From Orychophragmus violaceus (Eukaryota > Streptophyta > Magnoliopsida > Brassicales > Brassicaceae), in contig CM058239.1 in assembly GCA_030180135.1 (NCBI GenBank), forward strand, positions 62,317,823-62,381,822: a stretch of DNA of 64,000 bases. Reading direction: 5' to 3'. The notes below the pieces were generated by a model. It worked only from the letters and a program-made list of their open reading frames with translations, was not told the origin of the DNA and made no database searches. Of the stretch, positions 10,601-20,600 are shown in pieces (position 1 is the stretch's first letter; every line of letters begins with the position of its first letter). The translations under genes and the position numbers were made by a program.

Positions 10601-12035
10601 CACTATCAAGTATAGAAGCAATGGAGAGGTTGAGAGATACAAAGCAAGGCTGGTTGCAAGAGGCTTCACTCAAACCTATGGAAAGGATTATTTGGATACC
10701 TTTGCACCAGTAGCTAAGCTTCACACAGTTAGGATCATCTTGTCCTTAGCAACAAACCTTGATTGGGAGCTTTGGCAAATGGATGTCAAGAATGCATTCC
10801 TTCAAGGGGAGCTTGAAGATGAGGTATATATGACACCACCTTCTGGTCTTGAAAGCATTGTGAAACCAGGGAAGGTGCTAAGACTCAAGAAGGCCATCTA
10901 TGGACTCAAGCAATCACCTAGAGCTTGGTATCATAAACTGAGTTCAACACTTATGCAAAAGGGATTCAAGAGGTCTGAAGGAGATCATACATTGTTCACT
11001 CTACAAGACCAGGAAGGTATCATTGTCATCCTTGTTTATGTTGATGACATTATCATTTCAGGAAGTAACAAGTCAGGTATTCAAGAAACTAAAGCTTATC
11101 TTAAATCTGTGTTTGATATTAAGGACCTTGGTACTCTAAAGTACTTCCTTGGGATAGAAGTTTGTTGGTCTAAAGAAGGACTCTTCTTATCTCAAAGGAA
11201 GTACACACTTGATTTGTTGTCTGAAGCAGGAAAGATTGGATCAAAACCAGCTAAGACACCATTGGAGGAAGGCTACAAAGTCATAAGAGAGGGGGAGCTT
11301 GAAGACAGACCATTTGAGGACATCACTCAATATAGAAGGATGGTTGGTAAGCTAATCTACTTAACCATAACCAGACCTGATTTGTGCTTTGCTGTGAACC
11401 AGATTAGCCAACATATGCAAACACCAAAGATGCATCATTGGGACATGGTTGAGAGGATACTCAGATACCTAAGTGGTACTTCCGGGCAAGGCATTTGGAT
11501 GGGTTGCAATCAAAGTACAGAGATAGTTGGGTATTGTGATGCTGATTGGGCAGGAGATAGAGTGGACAGGAGGTCTACTACTGGATATTGCACCTTCATT
11601 GGAGGAAACCTTGTTACTTGGAAGAGCAAGAAGCAGAAGATAGTGTCATGTTCTAGTGCTGAAGCAGAGTATAGAGCAATGAGGAAGCTAGCAACAGAAT
11701 TGGCGTGGATCAAAGGTCTTCTTGTGGATTTGGGGATTGAGACTTCAAAGCCAATCACTATGCATTGTGACAACCAAGCTGCTATTCATATTGCTTCAAA
11801 TTCAGTCTTCCATGAAAGGACCAAGCATATAGAAGTGGATTGTCACAAGGTTAGACAGATGATTGAGCAAGGGATTGTGTTGCCATGTTTTACAAGAAGT
11901 GAAGAACAACTTGCTGATGTCTTCACCAAGGCGGCCAGTTTGAAGGTGTGTGAGTCCATTCACTCCAAGCTTGGACTCATGGAGCTTCATGAATCCTCTA
12001 AGGTTGTGGAGACTACACTCTTTTTCCCTTCATGA
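7635..12035 (+). CDS. Copia Gag-Pol polyprotein, family A (A2), 1466 aa
   Basis: One frame encodes the whole Ty1/copia complement. Gag occupies roughly residues 1-250 with the zinc knuckle CX2CX4HX4C at 255-268. Protease has DSGASHH at 363-369. The integrase zinc domain begins WHARLGH (490-496) with CEAC at 516-519; the DDE triad is D546 (HSDVW), D608 (RSDNGGEY) and E644 (AERKNRH). An acidic, proline-rich linker (about 800-890) precedes RT, whose active site is YVDD at 1135-1138. RNase H carries CDADWAGD (D1302), SAEAEY (E1343) and DNQAAI (D1379). IN before RT defines copia. There is no frameshift between gag and pol, as usual in plant copia. The ATG at 7635 lies 214 bp past the PBS. Residue W in EVCWSKEG is R in every other A copy. 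All catalytic residues are present, so it may be active. Confidence 0.95.
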   Translation: MENSRVIIPVILKGANYIVWARMVKSALGGRGLWKYIMRSTAPQKVLKAEAKVGTEAEAKDVVESHEEASEADEEAWIQGDQNVLSILQSSLDQHLLEAYSYCVTSKQLWDTIEKVYGNKSNLTRVFEVKLAINNLQQEDMEFKAHFGKFSSLWSELEMLRPPSSDPLVLQERREQDKVFALLLTLNSSYNGLIKHILRADTLPDLDDVCGQIQKEQGSFGLFKGKGELVTANKGMYKADERQNYGGDKRGVLMCEFCKKSGHLKDRCWRLHPNLRPSSHNNRFKDQRANFSYGAVGPGSSSMQQCDEGRAMVVHQAPAMIDQSDVVRRSDLEALIKALKENSGMVLGTSLFASNKIRPLIIDSGASHHMISDPKLIENVKPALGCVVIANGDKIPIQGIGNLKLFDKESKAFFMPSFTSNLVSVKRIATDLNCNVVFSPNDVVFQDIKTSKLLGKGVTKDDLYMIEDTNPSSELSSAFSTFMSVDDSIWHARLGHPHSRALGLLLPSVSFKNDDCEACILGKHCKSVFPNSKTTYECCFDLIHSDVWTAPCVSRENHKYFVTFIDEKSKYTWITLMQTKDRVLEAFINFQNHVTNHFNAKIKIFRSDNGGEYTSNAFKQHLSKHGILHQTSCPYTPQQNGVAERKNRHLMEVARSMMFYKNVPKKFWGDAVMTACYLINRTPTRVLKDQSPFQVLNKTNPLVDHLRVFGCICFVLIPGEQRDKLDAKSTKAMFIGYSTTQRGYKCYVPETRKVLISRDVKFMETRSFYDEKNWDSLKDLPTSQSDRAANLRMIMENLGISMHHQPSKPSPASSVPVLPSETPQHSHLDHEGDTQESAQEPQEPDSPTHDQAGAEDNEEHEVEPEELDHQNEEVEQPVVNEQQVQVLRRSTREKKDPSEWKKTRVYFNSNAVAHPIQAVCSLAHVPLEHQVFIGKLDQEHVPTTYEEAKGDKRWMQAVDEETKAMENNETWYEAELPKGKKAVSSKWVFTIKYRSNGEVERYKARLVARGFTQTYGKDYLDTFAPVAKLHTVRIILSLATNLDWELWQMDVKNAFLQGELEDEVYMTPPSGLESIVKPGKVLRLKKAIYGLKQSPRAWYHKLSSTLMQKGFKRSEGDHTLFTLQDQEGIIVILVYVDDIIISGSNKSGIQETKAYLKSVFDIKDLGTLKYFLGIEVCWSKEGLFLSQRKYTLDLLSEAGKIGSKPAKTPLEEGYKVIREGELEDRPFEDITQYRRMVGKLIYLTITRPDLCFAVNQISQHMQTPKMHHWDMVERILRYLSGTSGQGIWMGCNQSTEIVGYCDADWAGDRVDRRSTTGYCTFIGGNLVTWKSKKQKIVSCSSAEAEYRAMRKLATELAWIKGLLVDLGIETSKPITMHCDNQAAIHIASNSVFHERTKHIEVDCHKVRQMIEQGIVLPCFTRSEEQLADVFTKAASLKVCESIHSKLGLMELHESSKVVETTLFFPS

Positions 12036-12079
12036 AGTTTTATCCCATGTGGTTTTCTTCATGAAGGTTTTTAATGAGG
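12017..12079 (+). other. Conserved 3' hairpin, A2
   Basis: CTCTTTTT, then CCTTCATGAAG pairing perfectly with CTTCATGAAGG around a 19-base loop, then TTTTTAATGAGG. The pol stop codon TGA (12033-12035) is inside the 5' arm. Confidence 0.75.
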
Positions 12080-12129
12080 TAGATCTCCATTGCCATTCCA
12101 AGCTTGATTCAGCCTTTGAATTCAAGCTT

Positions 12130-12138
12130 GAGGGGGAG
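12130..12138 (+). promoter_or_regulatory. Polypurine tract, A2
   Basis: GAGGGGGAG immediately before the 3' LTR; primes plus-strand DNA synthesis. Confidence 0.9.
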
Positions 12139-12606
12139 TATTGAAATGGAGATCAGAAGAAGAAGAGGTGAATAAGTAAAACCGAAGGGAATTTAATCTC
12201 ATGGTTAAGTGGTAAAAGGATAAATTACCATGAATCAAGTCAAAGATCTTCTAGAAGGTTGACTCCACGGATGAATAGTGCCATGAGACAAGATTCAAAT
12301 TCAAATGGAGATTCCCTTCCCTACTTGCTTCACCCTTTTGTCTAAAGGGGTCCTAAGAATTATTTTGTCATCTAAATTTGAATTTGAATGTATAGCCACG
12401 AAATTTAGGTGTTTATATGTCTATATATTCATTGTAATATCAAGAAGAAAAATACACACTCTTTTTGGGAGTTTTTCCCTCATACTTCTTCTTCTCTCTC
12501 TCTCACAATCTCTCCTCTAATCTCATACGAATTTCTCTCATGTTCTTCATTCTCACTAAGTTAAACACTCAAATACTCTTCATAATCTCATATTCTAATT
12601 CTAACA
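12139..12606 (+). repeat. A2 3' LTR (468 bp)
   Basis: Matches the A2 5' LTR. It ends CTAACA and is followed by the TSD GGAAA. An ATG at 12540-12542 inside this LTR is in frame with the downstream A1 integrase-RT half. Confidence 0.93.
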
Positions 12607-15600
12607 GGAAAGGTGTAACAAAGGATGATCTCTACATGATTGAAGACACCAATCCATCTTCTGAATTATCTTCTGCTTTTTCTACTTTCATGAGTGTTGA
12701 TGATTCTATTTGGCATGCTAGACTAGGACATCCACACTCTAGAGCTTTAGGACTCTTATTACCTTCTGTTTCTTTTAAAAATGATGATTGTGAGGCTTGT
12801 ATTCTTGGGAAACATTGCAAATCTGTTTTTCCAAACTCTAAAACTACTTATGAATGTTGCTTTGATCTTATTCATTCTGATGTGTGGACTGCTCCTTGTG
12901 TATCTAGAGAGAATCATAAGTACTTTGTCACTTTCATTGATGAAAAATCTAAGTATACTTGGATAACCTTGATGCAAACTAAGGATAGAGTGTTAGAAGC
13001 TTTCATAAACTTTCAAAATCATGTTACTAACCATTTCAATGCTAAGATCAAAATTTTTAGATCAGACAATGGTGGTGAGTATACAAGCAATGCCTTCAAA
13101 CAACACTTATCCAAACATGGGATTCTTCATCAAACAAGCTGCCCTTACACTCCACAACAAAATGGAGTGGCTGAGAGGAAAAACAGACACTTAATGGAGG
13201 TGGCAAGGTCCATGATGTTCTACAAGAATGTTCCTAAGAAGTTTTGGGGAGATGCAGTCATGACTGCCTGTTACTTGATCAATAGAACTCCCACAAGAGT
13301 TCTTAAGGATCAATCTCCATTTCAGGTATTAAACAAAACCAATCCATTAGTTGATCACTTACGTGTGTTTGGGTGTATTTGCTTTGTGTTAATACCAGGA
13401 GAACAAAGGGATAAGTTGGATGCTAAGAGCACCAAAGCCATGTTCATTGGCTACTCTACAACACAAAGGGGATACAAGTGTTATGTGCCTGAAACAAGGA
13501 AGGTTTTGATCTCCAGAGATGTGAAATTTATGGAGACAAGAAGTTTCTATGATGAGAAGAATTGGGATAGCTTGAAGGATCTTCCCACATCTCAATCAGA
13601 TAGAGCAGCTAACCTAAGGATGATCATGGAAAACCTTGGTATTAGTATGCATCATCAACCGTCTAAACCAAGCCCAGCCTCTTCAGTCCCTGTTTTGCCT
13701 TCAGAAACTCCTCAACATTCCCATCTTGATCATGAGGGGGACACTCAAGAATCAGCTCAAGAACCACAAGAACCTGATTCTCCTACACATGATCAAGCTG
13801 GAGCTGAGGAAAATGAGGAACATGAAGTAGAACCTGAGGAGTTGGATCATCAAAATGAAGAGGTTGAACAGCCGGTTGTGAATGAGCAGCAAGTTCAAGT
13901 GTTAAGAAGGAGCACAAGGGAGAAGAAGGATCCATCAGAATGGAAGAAAACTAGAGTTTACTTCAACAGCAATGCAGTAGCTCATCCCATTCAAGCGGTT
14001 TGCAGTTTAGCTCATGTACCTTTGGAACATCAAGTGTTCATTGGGAAGTTGGATCAAGAACATGTACCAACAACTTATGAAGAAGCTAAGGGAGATAAGA
14101 GATGGATGCAAGCTGTGGATGAAGAGACCAAAGCAATGGAGAACAATGAGACTTGGTATGAAGCTGAACTTCCTAAAGGAAAGAAGGCAGTGAGTTCTAA
14201 ATGGGTTTTCACTATCAAGTATAGAAGCAATGGAGAGGTTGAGAGATACAAAGCAAGGCTGGTTGCAAGAGGCTTCACTCAAACCTATGGAAAGGATTAT
14301 TTGGATACCTTTGCACCAGTAGCTAAGCTTCACACAGTTAGGATCATCTTGTCCTTAGCAACAAACCTTGATTGGGAGCTTTGGCAAATGGATGTCAAGA
14401 ATGCATTCCTTCAAGGGGAGCTTGAAGATGAGGTATATATGACACCACCTTCTGGTCTTGAAAGCATTGTGAAACCAGGGAAGGTGCTAAGACTCAAGAA
14501 GGCCATCTATGGACTCAAGCAATCACCTAGAGCTTGGTATCATAAACTGAGTTCAACACTTATGCAAAAGGGATTCAAGAGGTCTGAAGGAGATCATACA
14601 TTGTTCACTCTACAAGACCAGGAAGGTATCATTGTCATCCTTGTTTATGTTGATGACATTATCATTTCAGGAAGTAACAAGTCAGGTATTCAAGAAACTA
14701 AAGCTTATCTTAAATCTGTGTTTGATATTAAGGACCTTGGTACTCTAAAGTACTTCCTTGGGATAGAAGTTTGTCGGTCTAAAGAAGGACTCTTCTTATC
14801 TCAAAGGAAGTACACACTTGATTTGTTGTCTGAAGCAGGAAAGATTGGATCAAAACCAGCTAAGACACCATTGGAGGAAGGCTACAAAGTCATAAGAGAG
14901 GGGGAGCTTGAAGACAGACCATTTGAGGACATCACTCAATATAGAAGGATGGTTGGTAAGCTAATCTACTTAACCATAACCAGACCTGATTTGTGCTTTG
15001 CTGTGAACCAGATTAGCCAACATATGCAAACACCAAAGATGCATCATTGGGACATGGTTGAGAGGATACTCAGATACCTAAGTGGTACTTCCGGGCAAGG
15101 CATTTGGATGGGTTGCAATCAAAGTACAGAGATAGTTGGGTATTGTGATGCTGATTGGGCAGGAGATAGAGTGGACAGGAGGTCTACTACTGGATATTGC
15201 ACCTTCATTGGAGGAAACCTTGTTACTTGGAAGAGCAAGAAGCAGAAGATAGTGTCATGTTCTAGTGCTGAAGCAGAGTATAGAGCAATGAGGAAGCTAG
15301 CAACAGAATTGGCGTGGATCAAAGGTCTTCTTGTGGATTTGGGGATTGAGACTTCAAAGCCAATCACTATGCATTGTGACAACCAAGCTGCTATTCATAT
15401 TGCTTCAAATTCAGTCTTCCATGAAAGGACCAAGCATATAGAAGTGGATTGTCACAAGGTTAGACAGATGATTGAGCAAGGGATTGTGTTGCCATGTTTT
15501 ACAAGAAGTGAAGAACAACTTGCTGATGTCTTCACCAAGGCGGCCAGTTTGAAGGTGTGTGAGTCCATTCACTCCAAGCTTGGACTCATGGAGCTTCATG

Positions 15601-15644
15601 AATCCTCTAAGGTTGTGGAGACTACACTCTTTTTCCCTTCATGA
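12607..15644 (+). pseudogene. A1 integrase-RT-RNase H half of the split polyprotein
   Basis: Sequence resumes with the duplicated GGAAA and runs in frame from the residues just after protease to the normal end (LFFPS, stop at 15642-15644). It contains WHARLGH, the HSDVW / RSDNGGEY / AERKNRH triad, YVDD and the RNase H motifs seen in A2. It has no ATG of its own at the break, but the frame is open back into the A2 3' LTR, with an ATG at 12540, giving a potential 1034-residue IN-RT-RH protein with about 23 LTR-encoded residues. Whether it is expressed is unknown. Confidence 0.88.
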
Positions 15645-15688
15645 AGTTTTATCCCATGTGGTTTTCTTCATGAAGGTTTTTAATGAGG
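15626..15688 (+). other. Conserved 3' hairpin, A1
   Basis: Same arms and loop as in A2; the pol stop codon lies in the 5' arm. Confidence 0.72.
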
Positions 15689-15738
15689 TAGATCTCCATT
15701 GCCATTCCAAGCTTGATTCAGCCTTTGAATTCAAGCTT

Positions 15739-15747
15739 GAGGGGGAG
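15739..15747 (+). promoter_or_regulatory. Polypurine tract, A1
   Basis: GAGGGGGAG directly before the 3' LTR. Confidence 0.9.
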
Positions 15748-16215
15748 TATTGAAATGGAGATCAGAAGAAGAAGAGGTGAATAAGTAAAACCGAAGGGAA
15801 TTTAATCTCATGGTTAAGTGGTAAAAGGATAAATTACCATGAATCAAGTCAAAGATCTTCTAGAAGGTTGACTCCACGGATGAATAGTGCCATGAGACAA
15901 GATTCAAATTCAAATGGAGATTCCCTTCCCTACTTGCTTCACCCTTTTGTCTAAAGGGGTCCTAAGAATTATTTTGTCATCTAAATTTGAATTTGAATGT
16001 ATAGCCACGAAATTTAGGTGTTTATATGTCTATATATTCATTGTAATATCAAGAAGAAAAATACACACTCTTTTTGGGAGTTTTTCCCTCATACTTCTTC
16101 TTCTCTCTCTCTCACAATCTCTCCTCTAATCTCATACGAATTTCTCTCATGTTCTTCATTCTCACTAAGTTAAACACTCAAATACTCTTCATAATCTCAT
16201 ATTCTAATTCTAACA
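15748..16215 (+). repeat. A1 3' LTR (468 bp)
   Basis: Identical by eye to 4879-5346. Followed by the TSD AAAGG and then satellite. Confidence 0.93.
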
Positions 16216-16924
16216 AAAGGCCCTATGAGAATCCTAAAAAAAATTTTGTAACCAAAACTTCTTGAAACATACATGTCATGGATTGAAGAATTTAGGTGAT
16301 CTAAGACAACTATAAGTAAGTTTATGTATGCTCAGAAAGGTAGAATGAGAAGCATGTTATACAAGTTGTTGTTCCTTTCAATCACCCCCAAGTAACACTA
16401 CTAAGAGACTAGAAAGAAACTTTGATCTTGTAAAAGGCCCTATGAGAATCCTAAAAAAAACTTTGTAACCAAAACTTCTTGAAACATATATGTCATGGAT
16501 TGAAGAATTTAGGTGATGTAAGAACTATAAGTAAGTTTATGTATGCTCAGAAAGGTAGAATGAGAAGCATGTTATACAAGTTGTTGTTCTTTTCAATCAC
16601 CCCAAAGTAACACTACTAAGAGACTAGAAAGAAACTTTGATCTTGTAAAAGGCCCTATGAGAATCCTAAAAAAAACTTTGTAACCAAAACTTCTTGAAAC
16701 ATATATGTCATGGATTGAAGAATTTAGGTGATGTAAGACAACTATAAGTAAGTTTATGTATGCTCAGAAAGGTAGAATGAGAAGCATGTTATACAAGTTG
16801 TTGTTCCTTTCAATCACCCCCAAGTAACACTACTAAGAGACTAGAAAGAAACTTTGATCTTGTAAAAGGCCCTATGAGAATCCTAAAAATAACTTTGTAA
16901 CCAAAACTTTTTGAAACATATATG
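16216..16924. repeat. Satellite array, block 2
   Basis: A little over three monomers between A1 and B1. It begins exactly where block 1 was interrupted (AAAGG then CCCTATGAG) and includes a monomer with the variant ACATACATGT. Its last five bases ATATG (16920-16924) are the left TSD of B1. No gene. Confidence 0.95.
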
Positions 16925-17339
16925 TATTGATCATGACAGGAACAAATGTGCACAAGTCTTGCACATTTGATAATGTGCAAATTAGGGGACTTCTGGTTAT
17001 GATCAAGAGGCGCCTAATCTTATTATTATCATGTCTTGGTGTTGCCCTAAAGAGAGATGACCGTTGGAAGCTGAAGAAGAAGACTTGGTGTGGACCACAA
17101 GGAGGGACCACACTCTCTCTCTCTCACTGCCGCGGTCAGATGTTGTCTTCTAGCTAGTTTGGCTCTTTCCCTCTTTAGGTTAAACATCTTTTGTAATGTC
17201 TTTCATATAAAAAGATGTAACACCAAGAGAATCAATAACAAGAACACATTGTGTCTCATTCTCTCTTGTTCTTGCGGCTGTAACTCACTCTCTCTCATAA
17301 ACCCTAATTTCTCATCATGTTCATTCTCAAAATCTCACA
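16925..17339 (+). repeat. B1 5' LTR (415 bp)
   Basis: TATA box TATAAAAA at 17206-17213. Upstream, short repeats of the TGTGCAA / TTGCACA type occur (16948-16990). Ends CTCACA. Confidence 0.93.
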
Positions 17340-17351
17340 TGGTATCAGAGC
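17340..17351 (+). promoter_or_regulatory. Primer-binding site, B1
   Basis: TGGTATCAGAGC abutting the LTR. Confidence 0.9.
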
Positions 17352-17649
17352 TTAGATCTCTATTCTCTTGATTCTCTAACCTGTTTTTCTATTCTCTCGG
17401 TTTAAATCTCTTATTCTCTTAGTACTTCATCTCTCTGGTTCTCAATCCATTATTCTCCACCATACTCTCGGTTCAACATCAGTATTCATCATTCTCCTGC
17501 TCTCTCAAGCTATCATCTCTCATCATAAGCTCAGAAACGTCCCAGCTCTATTCCTCACTCTTTTGGTTCACTCTTCTCGGTCTTAAAACCCTAGCGGATA
17601 CTCTCTCTCTCTGTGGTTCACACTTCATCCACCTCTCTCCGGTTTCACT

Positions 17650-20600
17650 ATGGAAGACATCAGCTCAAGCTTGAGGCCTACTGTTGTCCCTGTTGTGCTC
17701 AAAGGTATCAACTATAGGACATGGCAGAGGACCATCAAGACAGCCATTTGTGGAAGAGGCTTGTGGGATCACATCTTGGAGGACAAAACACCAACTGAAG
17801 AAGATGAAACCAAGAAGAAGGATGAGGAAACCAAGAAGGCAGAGGCTAAATGGTTTCAAGAAGATCAGCTTGTGCTTGGGTTTCTCCAAAACTCTCTTGA
17901 CCCATCCATCCTTGAAGCTTATTCTCATTGTGAGACAGCAAAATCACTGTGGGATACTCTCAAGAAGATTTATGGAGATGTGTCTAATCTCAGCAGGGTG
18001 TATGAAGTTAAGAAGGCCATAAGTGAGCTGAAACAAGAAGACCATGACTTTACCAAGTATCTTGGGAAGTTCTCTTCAGCATGGTCTGAACTTGAGATGC
18101 TAAGGCCAAGCACTTTAAACCCTAAGGTTCTCATTGAGAGAAAGGAGCAAGACAAGATCTTTGGCCTTCTACTCAACTTGAATCCGGTTTACAATGATGC
18201 CATCATGAAGATCCTAAGGGAGACTACACTTCCTGATTTTGAAGAGGTGTGCTCAAGGCTCCAAAAGGAAGAAGGAAACATTGGTTTGTTTGGAGGTAAG
18301 GGGGAGTTGGTGACTGCCAACAAAGCCGGCTTCAAACCTGAGGAGAAGAAGGCGCCATTTTGTGAACATTGCAAGAGGAAAGGCCACTCCAAGGAGAAGT
18401 GTTGGGTACTTCATCCCCACCTCAAACCAGACAAGTTCAAGAACTCAAGGGCAAATGCAAACATCTCACAAGAAGCTGTGAATGAACCAGCCTCCACTTC
18501 AGCTCAAGGAGGGGAGCTTGCACTCTACACAGCTACTGAGTATGTCAAGAAGAGTGACCTTGAGGACCTCATCAAGGCTTATGCCTCTAAACTCTCTGGT
18601 ATCTCTTTATTTTCACATAAATTGCTTAGTAAAACTGATCATAAGTTGGTAGTAGATTCAGGAGCTTCTCACCATATGATTAGTAATGCTAAGTTGTTGG
18701 AGAACATTAAACCTGCCCTAGGAAGAGTAACTATAGCTGATGGTCAAGGGATCCCTATAATTGGTACAGGAAAGTTGAGATTATTTAACAAGGAAAGTGA
18801 TGCATTCTATGTTCCTAAGTTTAAGTCTAACTTGCTGTCGGTTAAGAGGATCACTAAAGACTTGAATTGCAATGTTATCTTTGGGCCTAATGATGTTTGT
18901 TTTCAGGATATTAAGAATGGAAAGGTTATTGGAAGAGGTGGTACACAAGATGAGCTTTACCTCCTTGAAGACACTTCTCCAAGCAACTCGGATTCATTAG
19001 CTTTTAAATCCTGTTTTTCTTTCAATCAAAATGTCCTATGGCATGCTAGACTAGGACATCCTCATGCTCGTGCTTTGAACTTAATGTTGCCTAATGTTAG
19101 CTTTGATCATTCAACTTGTGAAGCTTGTATTCTTGGCAAACATTGTAGAACTGTCTTTCCTAAATCAACCACTCTCTATGAACATTGTTTTGATCTTGTG
19201 CACTCTGATGTTTGGACTTCACCTTGTCTGTCTAGAGATAGAAACAAGTATTTTGTGACCTTCATAGATGAAAAATCTAAATATACTTGGGTAACATTGC
19301 TTCCATCTAAAGATAGGGTGTTTGATGCATTTTTAAATTTCCAAAACTATGTTACTAATCAGTTTAATGCCAAGATCAAAGTGTTTAGGTCAGATAATGG
19401 AGGAGAGTATACAAGCCAAAGATTCAAAGCTCACTTGAACAAATGTGGGATCCTTCATCAAACAAGCTGTCCCCATACTCCCCAACAAAATGGTGTGGCT
19501 GAAAGGAAGAATAGACACCTCATGGAAGCTGCTAGGTCCATGATGTTCCACACCAATGTTCCTAAGAGATTTTGGGGAGATGCAGTGTTGGCAGCATGCT
19601 ATCTCATTAACAGGATCCCAACTAGAGTTCTTCAAGACATTTCACCATATGAGGTATTGAACAAAGCCAAACCATTTATTGAACACTTACGTGTGTTTGG
19701 TTATGTTTGTTTTGTATATATCTCAGGAGATCAAAGGAACAAGCTAGATGCTAAGAGCACAAGGTGTATGTTTCTTGGATACTCCACAACTCAGAAGGGC
19801 TACAAGTGTTTTGATCCAAGCAACAACAGGACCTATGTTTCAAGGGATGTTAAGTTCATTGAGGGGCAGAGTTACTATGAGAAGAAGGATTGGGAAGGTT
19901 TGAAAGACCTCTCAAGATCACCTTCTGATTTGGCTACAAGTTTGAAGTACTTGTTGGATCACTTGGGCAATGACACCCCACGGCCAGAAAAGGCTAAGAC
20001 ACCTACCCAGGAAGCTCAACAAGAGGATACTGAACCAGCAACACACACTCAGGAACCGGCTCAACCTCAAGAAGACACTCTACCTCAAGATCAGAACCAA
20101 GTGGACTTGGATATGGATGAGGATGAGATGGTTTATCAAGAGGCAGTGGGTAATGAGGAAGTGGTTGATCAACAGGTTCAGCAACTCAGGAGAAGCACAA
20201 GGGAAAAGAAAGATCCATCAGAATGGATGAAGACAAGAGTCTACTACAACAACCAAGCAGTAGCTCATCCTAGTCAGTCTACTTGTTCTATTGACTTGCT
20301 ACCATCTAGTCACAAGGCCTTTCTTGGAAAGATTGAGCTAAACCAAGTTCCTAAGACTTATGAAGAGGCTGAGGGTATCAAGGTTTGGATGGATGCAGTA
20401 AAGGATGAGAAAGAAGCTATGGAGAGGAACCATACTTGGATTGTAGAGAAGCTGCCGAAAAAGAAGAAGACTGTTAGCTCTAAATGGGTCTTCACAATCA
20501 AGTATAAAAGCAATGGAGAAATAGAGAGGTACAAGGCAAGGCTAGTAGCAAGGGGATTCACTCAAACCTATGGAGAAGACTATACAGATACCTTTGCACC

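Larger units (their letters stand above)
6941..12606 (+). mobile_element. Ty1/copia family A copy A2, complete, nested in A1
   Basis: A full 5666-bp element with two identical-looking 468-bp LTRs, PBS, one uninterrupted gag-pol frame and PPT. The A1 sequence on either side repeats GGAAA (6936-6940 and 12607-12611), a 5-bp TSD. A2 and its host A1 differ by very few bases; in protein I see only D/E in the acidic linker and W/R in EVC(W/R)SKEG. Same-orientation, same-family nesting with near identity means A2 inserted soon after A1, perhaps as its own descendant or sibling. Confidence 0.95.
4879..16215 (+). mobile_element. Ty1/copia family A copy A1, interrupted by A2
   Basis: The element spans from its 5' LTR (4879-5346) to its 3' LTR (15748-16215) and is flanked by a perfect 5-bp TSD AAAGG (4874-4878 and 16216-16220) in the satellite. 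Subtracting A2 (5666 bp) and one 5-bp duplication leaves 5666 bp, exactly the length of A2. The LTRs look identical, and with the A2 LTRs there are four identical 468-bp copies. The termini are non-canonical, TA...CA. Its polyprotein frame is split at 6940/12607 by A2, so it cannot make an intact Gag-Pol. Confidence 0.93.

Noticed and set aside
12465..12539. Extension of the A1 IN-RT-RH frame upstream of the ATG at 12540
   Set aside because: The apparent start at 12465 is TTG, not ATG, and lies in the LTR; the first usable ATG is at 12540.
4879..16215. Assembly collapse or duplication producing the A1/A2 nest
   Set aside because: The 5-bp GGAAA duplication, exact LTR borders and small sequence differences between A1 and A2 fit a real insertion. 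Long-read confirmation would still be useful.
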